Assembly (NCBI GenBank): GCA_021108375.1
Contig: JAIORA010000002.1
Coordinates: 1-64,000 of the forward strand
Length of the DNA stretch: 64,000 bases
Direction of reading: 5' to 3'
From: Anaerohalosphaeraceae bacterium
GTDB lineage: Bacteria > Planctomycetota > Phycisphaerae > Sedimentisphaerales > UBA12454
Below, in pieces: positions 45,474 through 54,104 of the stretch (position 1 is its first letter; every line of letters starts with the position of its first letter). The position numbers and the translations under genes are program-made. The notes beneath the pieces are model-generated. The model was not told where the DNA came from. It searched no databases and saw only the letters and a list, made by a program, of their open reading frames with translations.

Positions 45474-46442
45474 TCACTTCCCTGTTTTTTTCTTTGCTGA
45501 AGCCAGAAAATATTCGCTGACCAGATTGAGCATAAAAGTCATAACCAAAAGGGTAACTCCGACAAAAAACAGTGAATGATAATGATTGGTATCCTTGGGT
45601 GTTTCGCCCATCTCTCCTGCTATAGTCGCTGTCATTGTCCGCACCGATTGTGACAAATCCCACCACGGAGATGGTATCTGATTAGCATTACCAGAGGCCA
45701 TCCATACCACCATCGTTTCGCCAATAGCCCTCATTACACCGAGTATGACTGCCGCGACTATTCCGCTATTTGCTGCCGGCAGGACGACTTTAAAAATCGT
45801 CTCAAATCGCGTTGCCCCTAACCCATAAGAAGCCTCCCGCAAATCTCTGCCAACTGCTGATATTGCATCTTCAGCAACGCTGATGATTGTTGGAAGTGCC
45901 ATTATTGACAAGACAATCGCCGCATTCAAGGCATTGGTACCAGTTGAAAAACTCCAACTGTTCTGCATCCAGGGAGCTAAAACCAAAACAGCGAAAAAGC
46001 CATAAGCAACTGAAGGAATCGCCGCCAGTATCTCGATAACAGGCTTAATATAATTACGAACTCGCATAGAAGTAATATCGCTCAGAAAAACCGCGACCGT
46101 AATACCTATCGGCACAGCAATCATTATAGCAGCGACTGTAACATAAACACTGCCTGTCAGCAGAGCGAGAATACCAAATTTTGGCTCATCCGCCTCCGGG
46201 TACCAGGCTGAACTTGAAAACAAATCGCCGATACTATGCGTTTGTAAAAACGGCAACGCTTCTTTTATGACGAACAAAAAAATCAGCAGTACCGCAACCA
46301 CGCTGCTGCAGGCAACAGCAAAAAGCGTTGCTCTGCCAATATGATGAGCCAGAAAGCCGCTTAAATCCTGTAATGGCGTAAGAACCAGTGTTCTCTGAGA
46401 GGCTGTTGGTTCTTTTGCTGTATCTATTTGGGGCTTATTCAT
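45474..46442 (-). CDS. pstC: Phosphate ABC transporter permease PstC
   Basis: A 322-residue inner-membrane permease with six hydrophobic spans. Typical segments are GSVYVTVAAIMIAVPIGITV, AAIPSVAYGFFAVLVLAPWM, EASYGLGATRFETIFKVVLP and GVMRAIGETMVVWMASGN. The spacing to pstS is seven bases. It pairs with PstA to form the phosphate channel. Confidence 0.95.
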   Translation of the reverse strand: MNKPQIDTAKEPTASQRTLVLTPLQDLSGFLAHHIGRATLFAVACSSVVAVLLIFLFVIKEALPFLQTHSIGDLFSSSAWYPEADEPKFGILALLTGSVYVTVAAIMIAVPIGITVAVFLSDITSMRVRNYIKPVIEILAAIPSVAYGFFAVLVLAPWMQNSWSFSTGTNALNAAIVLSIMALPTIISVAEDAISAVGRDLREASYGLGATRFETIFKVVLPAANSGIVAAVILGVMRAIGETMVVWMASGNANQIPSPWWDLSQSVRTMTATIAGEMGETPKDTNHYHSLFFVGVTLLVMTFMLNLVSEYFLASAKKKTGK

Positions 46443-46449
46443 CTTTTCT

Positions 46450-47280
46450 TTAGTAGTTAGTTACAGGGATAAAACCTTTAGCTTCAATAATTTCCTGGCC
46501 GGTTTCAGTCAGATAGAAAGTGCAGAATTTGAAGACCATCGTTCCAGGTTTTGGGTAGCCATTTGTGAAAAGGAACAAGGGTCTTGCAATCGGATACCTG
46601 CCTGATGCAATGCTTTGTTTGGTAGGAATAATACTGTCAATTTCCAAAGCTCTCACTGCTGAATCCAAAAAGCCGATACCCACATAGCCGATTGCACCGG
46701 TTGTCGTCTTAACCCTGGCGTGAGCCTGTGGATTAGAGCTTACATACTCAGTCGCCGAACACATCTCTTCCTTTTTCATTACGAGTTTGTGAAATGTTTC
46801 AAAAGTTCCGGAAGAAGTGTCCCTGCTGATAATAACAACATCCATATCAGCACCGCCAAGTTGTTTCCAGTTAGTAATTTTACCGGTATAAATATCGCGA
46901 ATCTGCTTGGCCGTCAACGCTTTGACGGGGTTCGATGGATGAACAACAACGCAGACACCATCCATCGCCACTACGTGAGCTACGGGCATAATGCCTTTTT
47001 CAACAGCGGCCTTAAACTCTTTGTCCTTCATAAACCTGCTCATCATTGCAACATCGCAGCGACCATCTATCAAAGCGGCAGCACCATCGCCTGAGCCGGT
47101 CTTTTTAACTGTAATATCGAGGCCCTTATAATTGTTTTTGAACGCCTCAGCAAACGCATCGCCGATAGGCCCAACTGTTGTGGAACCATCAATGCGAAGC
47201 TCTTCAGCAAAAACTGATACGCTCGCCATAAGCATTATTGTTGCCACTAACACATACGCAATACGATTTGTTTTTTTCAT
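46450..47280 (-). CDS. pstS: Phosphate-binding periplasmic protein PstS
   Basis: A 276-residue exported binding protein. The signal peptide runs to about residue 25 (VSVFAEE). The phosphate-binding loops are visible as DGSTTVGPIGDAFAEAF, KKTGSGDGAAALIDGRCDVA and ISRDTSSGTFETF. AAGGA stands 10 nt before the ATG. A triple 11-bp Pho box and a TATAAA -10 lie 37-77 bp upstream, so this is the head of pstSCAB-X-phoU. Confidence 0.95.
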   Translation of the reverse strand: MKKTNRIAYVLVATIMLMASVSVFAEELRIDGSTTVGPIGDAFAEAFKNNYKGLDITVKKTGSGDGAAALIDGRCDVAMMSRFMKDKEFKAAVEKGIMPVAHVVAMDGVCVVVHPSNPVKALTAKQIRDIYTGKITNWKQLGGADMDVVIISRDTSSGTFETFHKLVMKKEEMCSATEYVSSNPQAHARVKTTTGAIGYVGIGFLDSAVRALEIDSIIPTKQSIASGRYPIARPLFLFTNGYPKPGTMVFKFCTFYLTETGQEIIEAKGFIPVTNY

Positions 47281-47316
47281 TTTTCAGCATCCTTATCTTT
47301 ATTTCGTTCAGTTTAG

Positions 47317-47357
47317 TTTATATTTTCATTGTTAGGGTTTTGTTAGTATCAGATTAG
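47317..47357 (-). promoter_or_regulatory. Pho box and -10 of pstS
   Basis: On the plus strand the half-sites TGTTAG (47330), TGTTAG (47341) and GATTAG (47352) are exactly 11 bp apart. On the coding (minus) strand they read CTAATC, CTAACA, CTAACA, followed after 7 bp by TATAAA (47322-47317). This is the layout of a PhoB-activated promoter, in which the boxes replace the -35. Confidence 0.75.
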
Positions 47358-47374
47358 AAGTTTATGAGAATGTC

Positions 47375-48628
47375 TTAGAACTTAAACACCAAATCAGCCT
47401 GCAACATCCTATACTTATCGTCGCCACGGCTTGAGTGAGCGTTTTTGTCAGTCATAAAATATGTCAGGCCGGCAGTAGTGTTTTTAGAGATAGCATATTT
47501 CAGGCCGACCCTGTGTCCCGAAGAATCAGTAAGTCCGCCGGCAAAATCGGAATCATTCAGACCGCCCAAAACCGCGTCAGCTTCTACATCGCGATAGTCG
47601 TAGCTCAGTGCCCACGTGCCAGGGGCCTTTGCTTTGTTGAGAGCAAACCCGACTAACCAGCCAGAATCTCTACTGTTATTTGCGGCACCATTTTTTACGA
47701 AATTACCATAAACTTTAATTGGCATCTCGCCCATTTTGAATCCGTATTCACTGAACAACTCTGTAACTTCAAATCCGCTGATATAAGTTCCATCAGCATT
47801 TGTTACGTTGCCGTTTGCACCGATAGCAAGCAAATTTTCATCGCCAACATTACTAAAGTGGTAGTGAGAAGCACCGCCGAGGAGATAGTTTCCACTTTCA
47901 AATTTGTGTTTTGCATAGACTTGGGCGGCAAAAAGTCCAGAATCAGGCGCTCCAGTGCTTTCTTGTAGCCAGAACCCACCGGCGTTTGCGTGTAATGTAG
48001 TTGCATCGCTGATTTTACGTTGATACTTAATCGCAATACCCTCAGGCGTTACATCGCCATCCCATATCAACTGATTTTTACCAACACGATAGAACGGGTT
48101 TTTCATCTTACCCATATAAAGCTCAAAGCCTGGATATGCGGCCGGGTGATATTTTGCGTAACCCAAATCGAGCCAAATGTCCTTGCTTTCAAATGCTCCG
48201 CCGAGCGTCTGGTTTGTTGATGTTGGCGAATCACTGCTGCCGGTTGCAATTCGGAAACCCAGGTCCCATTCATTATTGACCTTTGCATCCAACTGAAGTC
48301 TCGCACGAATCCTGTTGCGTTTGCGGTCCCGGTTAGCGGTCTTGTCAGATTGATATTCGTGACGATAGCGAAAATCACCACTAAAATTCATCCTTGAAGC
48401 CCATTTTAGCGAATCCGGCAAGGCCCCAACCCCTCTGGTTTCAACAGCTTTTGCAACAGAAGCGTCAATTTTTATGTCCTGCTGACTTTGTTGAACTTCA
48501 AGTTGCTCAATCCTTTGCTGCATTAAAGCCATCTGTTCCTTGAACGCTGCAAACTCGGCATTGCTAACTGCCCAGACAAGGTTCTCAGAAAACAGTAGGC
48601 AAATTACTAACACAATCCATTTTTTCAT
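47375..48628 (-). CDS. Outer-membrane porin of the Pho cluster
   Basis: A 417-residue outer-membrane beta-barrel of the putative-porin family. It has a signal peptide (MKKWIVLVICLLFSENLVWA), a short coiled-coil stretch (AFKEQMALMQQRIEQLEVQQ), then alternating amphipathic strands (FSGDFRYRHEYQSDK, RIRARLQLDAKVNNEWDLGF) ending in QADLVFKF with a terminal Phe, the barrel-assembly signal. The lysine- and arginine-rich strands and its place between phoR and pstS suggest an anion or phosphate channel, like OprP in role. ATG 48628 has AAAGGT 7 nt upstream. It has its own Pho-type promoter, about 190 bp away. Confidence 0.8.
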   Translation of the reverse strand: MKKWIVLVICLLFSENLVWAVSNAEFAAFKEQMALMQQRIEQLEVQQSQQDIKIDASVAKAVETRGVGALPDSLKWASRMNFSGDFRYRHEYQSDKTANRDRKRNRIRARLQLDAKVNNEWDLGFRIATGSSDSPTSTNQTLGGAFESKDIWLDLGYAKYHPAAYPGFELYMGKMKNPFYRVGKNQLIWDGDVTPEGIAIKYQRKISDATTLHANAGGFWLQESTGAPDSGLFAAQVYAKHKFESGNYLLGGASHYHFSNVGDENLLAIGANGNVTNADGTYISGFEVTELFSEYGFKMGEMPIKVYGNFVKNGAANNSRDSGWLVGFALNKAKAPGTWALSYDYRDVEADAVLGGLNDSDFAGGLTDSSGHRVGLKYAISKNTTAGLTYFMTDKNAHSSRGDDKYRMLQADLVFKF

Positions 48629-48818
48629 TTCCATACCTTTCGTAAAGAATCATTATTTAAGGGTTCCCTATATGCTTCAGTTTTGCTTTCCCACTTGTGG
48701 GAATCTATATTGCTGCATACACCAATATCCCAACTCCAACATTCATTCCACCATTTCCAAACAGAGCGAAAAACTTTCATATCGTAACTCCCGCAATAGT
48801 GTTTCCATTTTGCAGAGC
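48629..48818. other. Long untranslated leader of the porin
   Basis: There is no gene between the putative -10 (48819) and the porin start. It includes a short inverted repeat, TTCCCAC and GTGGGAA (48690-48705), with a 2-base centre. A regulatory leader is possible. Confidence 0.4.
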
Positions 48819-48861
48819 AGTATATGCGTGTAATGTTAGCTGTGTATGAGGGGGCTGTTAG
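48819..48861 (-). promoter_or_regulatory. Pho box and -10 of the porin
   Basis: Half-sites TGTTAG (48834), TATGAG (48845, one change from TATTAG) and TGTTAG (48856) have the same 11-bp spacing as those of pstS and phoB. On the minus strand TATACT (48824-48819) follows after 9 bp as the -10. Confidence 0.65.
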
Positions 48862-48883
48862 ATTTGAATTAAAATGTGAAAAT

Positions 48884-50656
48884 CTAAGCAGGTAATTTGA
48901 TAGTAAATATACTACCAGAACCCGGCTTACTTTCGACTGTTACGGAACCATTATGGGCGCCAGCGATGTGTTTTACGATTGCAAGGCCAAGGCCGGTGCC
49001 GCCGAGTTTTCTGCTCCTGGCTTTATCGACAACGTAAAAACGCTCAAAAATTCGAGCAAGAAGCTCTTTGTCGATTCCACAGCCAAAATCGGTAACTGTA
49101 ATACTGATTTGTTCATCAGCCTGCGCAGCAACTACTCCCACTTTGCTGCCGGCAGGGCTGTATTTGATAGCATTGTCCAGCAAATTGACAACAGCCTGTT
49201 CAAGCAATGGCATATTTATATTGGTGGCAAGAGCATCGGCACATCTTAACTCAATCTCGATTTGTTTTGTCTGTGCTTTATTCCTGCAAAGTTCGATAGC
49301 AGATTCAAGCACATCTTTGATGCAGCCGTTTTCTCGTTCAATCTCAGCCTTTTCAGCTTGCTGTTCAATTCTGGATAGTGCAAGTAGGTCGTCAATAATA
49401 GCATCCATCCGGTTCGTTTGCTTTGCTATAATATCCAGAAATCTTTTCGCTTCGGCTGGCTTTTTCATCGCTCCTTCCAACAGCGTCTCAACGAAGCCCT
49501 TAACCGAAGTTATCGGGGTTTTCAACTCGTGTGAGACATTTGCCACAAAATCACGGCGTACCTGCTCAAGCTGTTTCAGTTTGGTAATATCATTCAGAAC
49601 AACAAGAATCCCGATTTTCTGACCCTGTTCATCCTGCAGAACGCTGCTTTTGGCTTGCAGGAAATGCTCGCTGTTATCTTTGAGTAGCGTGATATTGTCT
49701 TCAATAGGTTCACTGCCAGCCAGTGAGTTTGTTACAAAATGCTGCAAGGCAGGATTTCTGATTATCTCCTGCAAAGTTCGCCCTTTAGCATCAAAAATTT
49801 TGACCCCGAACATTTCTGCCGCGGAGGAATTAAGTGTTATCAATCTCTGCTGACTGTCAACCGCCAAAACCGCCTCTACCATACTTGACAAAACTGCTTT
49901 ATGTTCGTTCCGTTGACGACTGATAATTGAAATTCGTCCATCAATTTCTTCCGCCATCTGATTCATCGCTTTGGCAACAGCATCTATTTCCTGGCAATTA
50001 CCAGCGGAGAGTTTATGGCTCAAATCGCCATCGGCAAACAGCTCAGCACCTTTCCTTAATTCTTCCAGAGGCTTGCTAATCCTGCGAGAAACAACAAGGC
50101 TCAACAATGCCGCAAAAACCGCGACAAAAGATGCACCAATTAATATCTTGTAATAAATGGATTTTAATTGCTCATTAATTGCACTGACAGGTTTGGCAAT
50201 TCGTAATATAGCAATAACCCTGTCTTGAGTTTTTAACGGTATTGCCACATACATCATATCCAGACCGAGAGTACGACTGAATCTTATCTTAGAGCTTGTC
50301 AGGTTTTTCATTGCCTCAATAATTTCAGGCCTGTCGGAGTGATTGTCCATTTGCTTGGGATTTTCCTGCGAATCCGCCAGCACTTTGCCGGACGTTTCAA
50401 TTACGGTTATCCGTCTTTTCCCTGCTGTGCCAAGCATTTTACACAATTCGTCCAGACTGACTGAATCGCCTGTCTCGTAAGAAGCCAAAACCTGTTCTTC
50501 TATAACGCGGGCACTTGCCTTAAGGTCTTCAGCGACCTGAGTATAGTAAAATTGCTGCATTGAGCTGGACGCATACCACCCAATCGCTGCTAACGAAATC
50601 AGTGTTATCAGAAGATAAGATGGATACAACTGCCAGAGCAGACGTTTTGGTTTCAT
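48884..50656 (-). CDS. phoR: Phosphate sensor histidine kinase PhoR
   Basis: A 590-residue membrane sensor kinase. Two spans (about residues 12-30 and 170-190) bracket a periplasmic domain of about 140 residues. HAMP (RRISKPLEELRKGAELFADG), PAS (ITLNSSAAEMFGVKIFDAKG), HisKA with FVANVSHELKTPITSVKGF, and HATPase ([31 protein letters not shown]) follow. A periplasmic sensing domain is a feature of many non-enteric PhoR proteins. It follows phoB by 27 nt on the same transcript. No ribosome site is obvious before the ATG. Confidence 0.9.
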   Translation of the reverse strand: MKPKRLLWQLYPSYLLITLISLAAIGWYASSSMQQFYYTQVAEDLKASARVIEEQVLASYETGDSVSLDELCKMLGTAGKRRITVIETSGKVLADSQENPKQMDNHSDRPEIIEAMKNLTSSKIRFSRTLGLDMMYVAIPLKTQDRVIAILRIAKPVSAINEQLKSIYYKILIGASFVAVFAALLSLVVSRRISKPLEELRKGAELFADGDLSHKLSAGNCQEIDAVAKAMNQMAEEIDGRISIISRQRNEHKAVLSSMVEAVLAVDSQQRLITLNSSAAEMFGVKIFDAKGRTLQEIIRNPALQHFVTNSLAGSEPIEDNITLLKDNSEHFLQAKSSVLQDEQGQKIGILVVLNDITKLKQLEQVRRDFVANVSHELKTPITSVKGFVETLLEGAMKKPAEAKRFLDIIAKQTNRMDAIIDDLLALSRIEQQAEKAEIERENGCIKDVLESAIELCRNKAQTKQIEIELRCADALATNINMPLLEQAVVNLLDNAIKYSPAGSKVGVVAAQADEQISITVTDFGCGIDKELLARIFERFYVVDKARSRKLGGTGLGLAIVKHIAGAHNGSVTVESKPGSGSIFTIKLPA

Positions 50657-50683
50657 AACTTATACCAGTCAAAATTTATTACT

Positions 50684-51376
50684 CTAAGGTGTGTCCTTAA
50701 ATCGGTATCCTATGCCCCGTACAGTTTCAACATATTTGCCCGTCGGCCCTAATTTCTTTCTTAACCCGACAATCTGAACATCAATACTACGGTCAGTAAC
50801 GGGATAATCCGCTCCGTGGATGGCATCGACAATTTGGTAGCGTGTGAAAACCCATCCGGGTCGAGCCGCTAAAAAATACAGCATATTGAATTCCGACGAA
50901 GTCAGTTCAACAGCTTTGTCTTTGACAAGCACTTTATGACGGCCGGGGTCTATTTGAATATCGTGTATTTTTACAATTGTGTTTTTCTTCGGTATATCTG
51001 TGATTTTCCTTCGCAGAACTGCTCTGACTCTTGCTACTAAAACCTTTGGGCTGAATGGCTTGGTAATATAGTCGTCCGCACCAAGCTCCAGGCCGGTTAC
51101 AATATCCGATTCATCGCTTTTCGCGGTTACCATTACGATAGGGATATGTTCTGTTTGAGGACTGCTTTTTAGTCTTTTACAAACCTCCAGGCCATCAACC
51201 CCCGGCAGCATTAAGTCAAGCAATACAAGGTCAGGCAGCATTACCTGAGCCTTTTTAAGGGCATCCTGGCCATTATAAACGGCATCACAATGCAAACCTT
51301 CTTTAGCAAGATTATAACGGATAAGTTCCATTACATCTTCTTCGTCCTCAACAATAAGGATTTTTTCACCTGCCAT
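50684..51376 (-). CDS. phoB: Phosphate response regulator PhoB
   Basis: A 230-residue OmpR-type regulator. The receiver domain has the acidic pair in EDEED, phospho-acceptor D54 (VLLDLMLPG) and Lys in DYITKPFSPK. The C-terminal winged helix is typical (ELTSSEFNMLYFLAARPGWV, RSIDVQIVGLRKKLG, VETVRGIGYRF). ATG 51376 has AGGAG 4 nt upstream and is preferred over the ATG at 51394. It should bind the triple TGTTAG boxes at its own promoter and at the porin and pstS. Confidence 0.93.
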   Translation of the reverse strand: MAGEKILIVEDEEDVMELIRYNLAKEGLHCDAVYNGQDALKKAQVMLPDLVLLDLMLPGVDGLEVCKRLKSSPQTEHIPIVMVTAKSDESDIVTGLELGADDYITKPFSPKVLVARVRAVLRRKITDIPKKNTIVKIHDIQIDPGRHKVLVKDKAVELTSSEFNMLYFLAARPGWVFTRYQIVDAIHGADYPVTDRSIDVQIVGLRKKLGPTGKYVETVRGIGYRFKDTP

Positions 51377-51403
51377 AAAGCTCCTTTCGGCCATTCATCC
51401 ATA

Positions 51404-51446
51404 ATTCTACCTGATACATATTAGCACACTGTTAGCGTTATGTTAA
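51404..51446 (-). promoter_or_regulatory. Pho box and -10 of phoB-phoR
   Basis: Half-sites TATTAG (51419), TGTTAG (51430) and TGTTAA (51441) are 11 bp apart, and on the minus strand TAGAAT (51409-51404) follows after 9 bp as the -10. The boxes end one base from the hydF stop codon, so this promoter abuts the hydrogenase locus and marks autoregulation. Confidence 0.75.
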
Positions 51447-51447
51447 A

Positions 51448-52668
51448 TTATTGTTTTGGATACTCAAAGCTGTGAGCAAAAGGCCTTAACGCCCTTTCAA
51501 ATATGCCGAGTGTATAAGCTATTGCAACGCCATAGTTTGTTATTGGCACACCCCCCTGGCGACAATACATTATGCGCGATAGAATTTGTCGTCTGTTGGT
51601 CATACAACCTCCACACTGAATAACGAGTTTGTAATCACTTAAATTTTCTGGAAAGTCATTCCCCTGATAAGTATCAAAACCAATTTCGCACCCCGTATAT
51701 TGTCTTATCCACGCCGGAATTTTGACCCGCCCAATATCATCGGCGATTGGATGGTGAGTACACGATTCGACTATAAGAACTTTGTCACCGGAAGTTAATT
51801 TTCCTATTGCCAATGCGCCATTTGCGAATTCGTTTAAATCACCTTTGAGCCGGGCAAACAGAATAGAGAAAGAAGTCAGCGGAACATCATCAGGCGTATC
51901 GGCGGCAACTTCCGCAAAAGCCTGCGAGTCGGTAACAACAATAGCAGGCGGTTCAGTCAGTTTTGAAAGAGCAGCAGATAGCTGGCTTTCCTTAACTACA
52001 ACACAATAAGAATCACTATCCAGCAAATCCCTGATAGTCTGAACCTGCGGCAAAATCAACCTGCCTTTGGGAGCTTCTTTATCTATGGGAACAACAAGAA
52101 CTGCCATCTTGTCAGGCCCGATTATATCACCGAGTATTGTAGAACTGTTAATAAATTCGTCCGGGATAACCCGTATAAGGGTTTCTCTCAGTTCAGTAAT
52201 GCCGCTATTACCAGTGGATACGGTTTCGATGAAGCTTATTTCCATAACCTGTAATTTTTTAACAATCCGTTCATCCGGCCTGTTCAAATCAGCTTTATTG
52301 AATGCCACAATTACCGGTATTTGCCTCTTTTGAAATTCGGCCAGCAAAGTATCTTCAAAGCCCGCCCACTTGTTTTCAGATATTACTATTATAGCTACAT
52401 CGGTGCGGTCAATAATTTTTTTTGTTTTATCTATTCTCATTTGCCCCAATGAGCCGATGTCATCAATGCCTGCGGTGTCAATAAAAAGCACCGGGCCGAT
52501 TGGCAAAAGCTCCATCGGCTTTTCGACAGGGTCGGTAGTGGTTCCGGCAATCTCAGAGACAATCGAAACAGATTGCCTGACGATAGCGTTCAATAATGAG
52601 GATTTCCCAACATTTCGTCTGCCGAACAGGCCTATATGCAATCTTAATGATTTTGGAGTCTTTAACAT
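51448..52668 (-). CDS. hydF: [FeFe]-hydrogenase maturation GTPase HydF
   Basis: A 406-residue scaffold that assembles the 2Fe subcluster and passes it to HydA. The N-terminal GTPase has GRRNVGKSS, GTTTDPVEK, DTAGIDD and NKAD. A dimerisation domain follows, then the C-terminal cluster-binding domain with ESCTHH and QCGGCMTNRRQIL. The usual motif is CxH...HCxxC; here Gln stands at the second His, a position known to vary. AAGG precedes the ATG. It is the last gene of the hydrogenase locus, 16 nt after hydG. Confidence 0.92.
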   Translation of the reverse strand: MLKTPKSLRLHIGLFGRRNVGKSSLLNAIVRQSVSIVSEIAGTTTDPVEKPMELLPIGPVLFIDTAGIDDIGSLGQMRIDKTKKIIDRTDVAIIVISENKWAGFEDTLLAEFQKRQIPVIVAFNKADLNRPDERIVKKLQVMEISFIETVSTGNSGITELRETLIRVIPDEFINSSTILGDIIGPDKMAVLVVPIDKEAPKGRLILPQVQTIRDLLDSDSYCVVVKESQLSAALSKLTEPPAIVVTDSQAFAEVAADTPDDVPLTSFSILFARLKGDLNEFANGALAIGKLTSGDKVLIVESCTHHPIADDIGRVKIPAWIRQYTGCEIGFDTYQGNDFPENLSDYKLVIQCGGCMTNRRQILSRIMYCRQGGVPITNYGVAIAYTLGIFERALRPFAHSFEYPKQ

Positions 52669-52684
52669 TTTTGCCTTACTATTT

Positions 52685-54103
52685 TTAAAAATACATATCC
52701 CGTTGGTTTGTGTTCTCTATCTTTTCAAGCCTTTTTATAACTTCTCCTTTCATTTTGCTGTCAGATATTTTTTCAAGCTCCCTGCTGATTAAAATTTTGC
52801 CGACTTCCCTGGTCGGCTCGGATGCATAATCCACTAAATATTCCATCAGGGTAGTCAGGGCATTAGGAGTGCAGAATCTTTTGATAAAACCGGGAATGGC
52901 GAATTCCATAAAATGTTCACCCGTCCTTCCAAGACGATAACAACTGGTGCAGAAACTCGGCACATAGCCGTCCTGCAATAACTGTCTCATTGTGTCATCC
53001 AGACTGCGAATATCTCCGAGTACAAACTGCTCCTTTTCTATAACCTGAGCATCACCGACCTCGGTATAGCCGCCGATTTCTATTCTGCTGCCGGCATCGA
53101 TTTGTGAAACGCCGAAAGACATTACTTCTCTGCGAAGTTCAGGCTTTTCTCTTGCTGTCAAAATCAAACCCGTATAAGGGACAGCCAATCTTAGTATTGC
53201 TACAATTTTTTTAAAATCATAATCATCTACGAGCCATTTTTTATTCATCTCTACACCAGAGGCCGGCTGGAGCCTTGGAAAACTTATTGTGTGCGGGCCG
53301 ACACCATAAGTTTGTTGCAGAGCAAGTGAATGACTGACGAGTCCCAACACCTCAAATCTCCAGTCGTATAAACCAAACAACGCACCTATACCAACATCAT
53401 CACAACCCGCTTCAAACGCCCTGTTAAGGCCATCAAGCCTGTATAAATAATCACCCTTAGATGTATTTACCGGGTGCATTTCTGCGTAAGTTTTGTGATG
53501 ATATGTTTCCATAAACACCTGGTAAGTGCCAATGCCAGCATCTTTGACAATTTTGAAGCCTTCAATATCCAGAGGAGTTGCATTGATATTGACTCTGCGA
53601 ATCTCGCCATTGCCAACTTTCACCGAATATACTTTCCTGACTGTCTCGGCAATAAATTCAGGGTCGTAGCTCTTATGCTCCCCGAAAACCAGTATCAGTC
53701 TTTTATGACCGACATTTTCCAAAGCCTCTACCTGTTTGCCAATTTCATCTGTATTCAACGTCCTTCTGGACACATCCCTGTTAGAAGCCTTAAACGCACA
53801 ATAGGCACATTCATTTATACATTTATTTCCTATATACAGCGGCGCGAATAAAACAATTCTGTTACCATAGACATTTTCTTTTAATTGTCTTGCGGCATCA
53901 AATATCTCTTCGGCCAACTCTTTATCCGCACAAATAAGGGCAGCGGTCTCTTCAATGTTCAGTGATTCTTTTGCCAGGCTTTTTGATATAATTTCGCGAA
54001 TTTGAACTTTATCTGTTTTGGCTGAAGTAATCAGCTTCTGCAGATAATCATCATTGATGAAGTCTTTCGCATTTTTGCTCAATTGTCTTTGGCCCTTTTT
54101 CAT
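52685..54103 (-). CDS. hydG: [FeFe]-hydrogenase maturase HydG (tyrosine lyase)
   Basis: A 472-residue radical SAM enzyme that cleaves tyrosine to make the CO and CN ligands of the H-cluster. The N-terminal cluster is CINECAYC (Cx3Cx2C), with ThiH-like sequence around it. The C-terminal second cluster site is CTSC, then Cys after 22 residues (FCTSCYRLGRTG...RFC), as in true HydG and unlike ThiH. It begins one base after the hydE stop, so translation is coupled. Confidence 0.95.
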   Translation of the reverse strand: MKKGQRQLSKNAKDFINDDYLQKLITSAKTDKVQIREIISKSLAKESLNIEETAALICADKELAEEIFDAARQLKENVYGNRIVLFAPLYIGNKCINECAYCAFKASNRDVSRRTLNTDEIGKQVEALENVGHKRLILVFGEHKSYDPEFIAETVRKVYSVKVGNGEIRRVNINATPLDIEGFKIVKDAGIGTYQVFMETYHHKTYAEMHPVNTSKGDYLYRLDGLNRAFEAGCDDVGIGALFGLYDWRFEVLGLVSHSLALQQTYGVGPHTISFPRLQPASGVEMNKKWLVDDYDFKKIVAILRLAVPYTGLILTAREKPELRREVMSFGVSQIDAGSRIEIGGYTEVGDAQVIEKEQFVLGDIRSLDDTMRQLLQDGYVPSFCTSCYRLGRTGEHFMEFAIPGFIKRFCTPNALTTLMEYLVDYASEPTREVGKILISRELEKISDSKMKGEVIKRLEKIENTNQRDMYF

Positions 54104-54104
54104 A

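Noticed and set aside
45469-45666. N-terminal extension of pstA
   Set aside because: It lies inside pstC in another frame; ATG 45468 gives a proper first membrane span just after the pstC stop.
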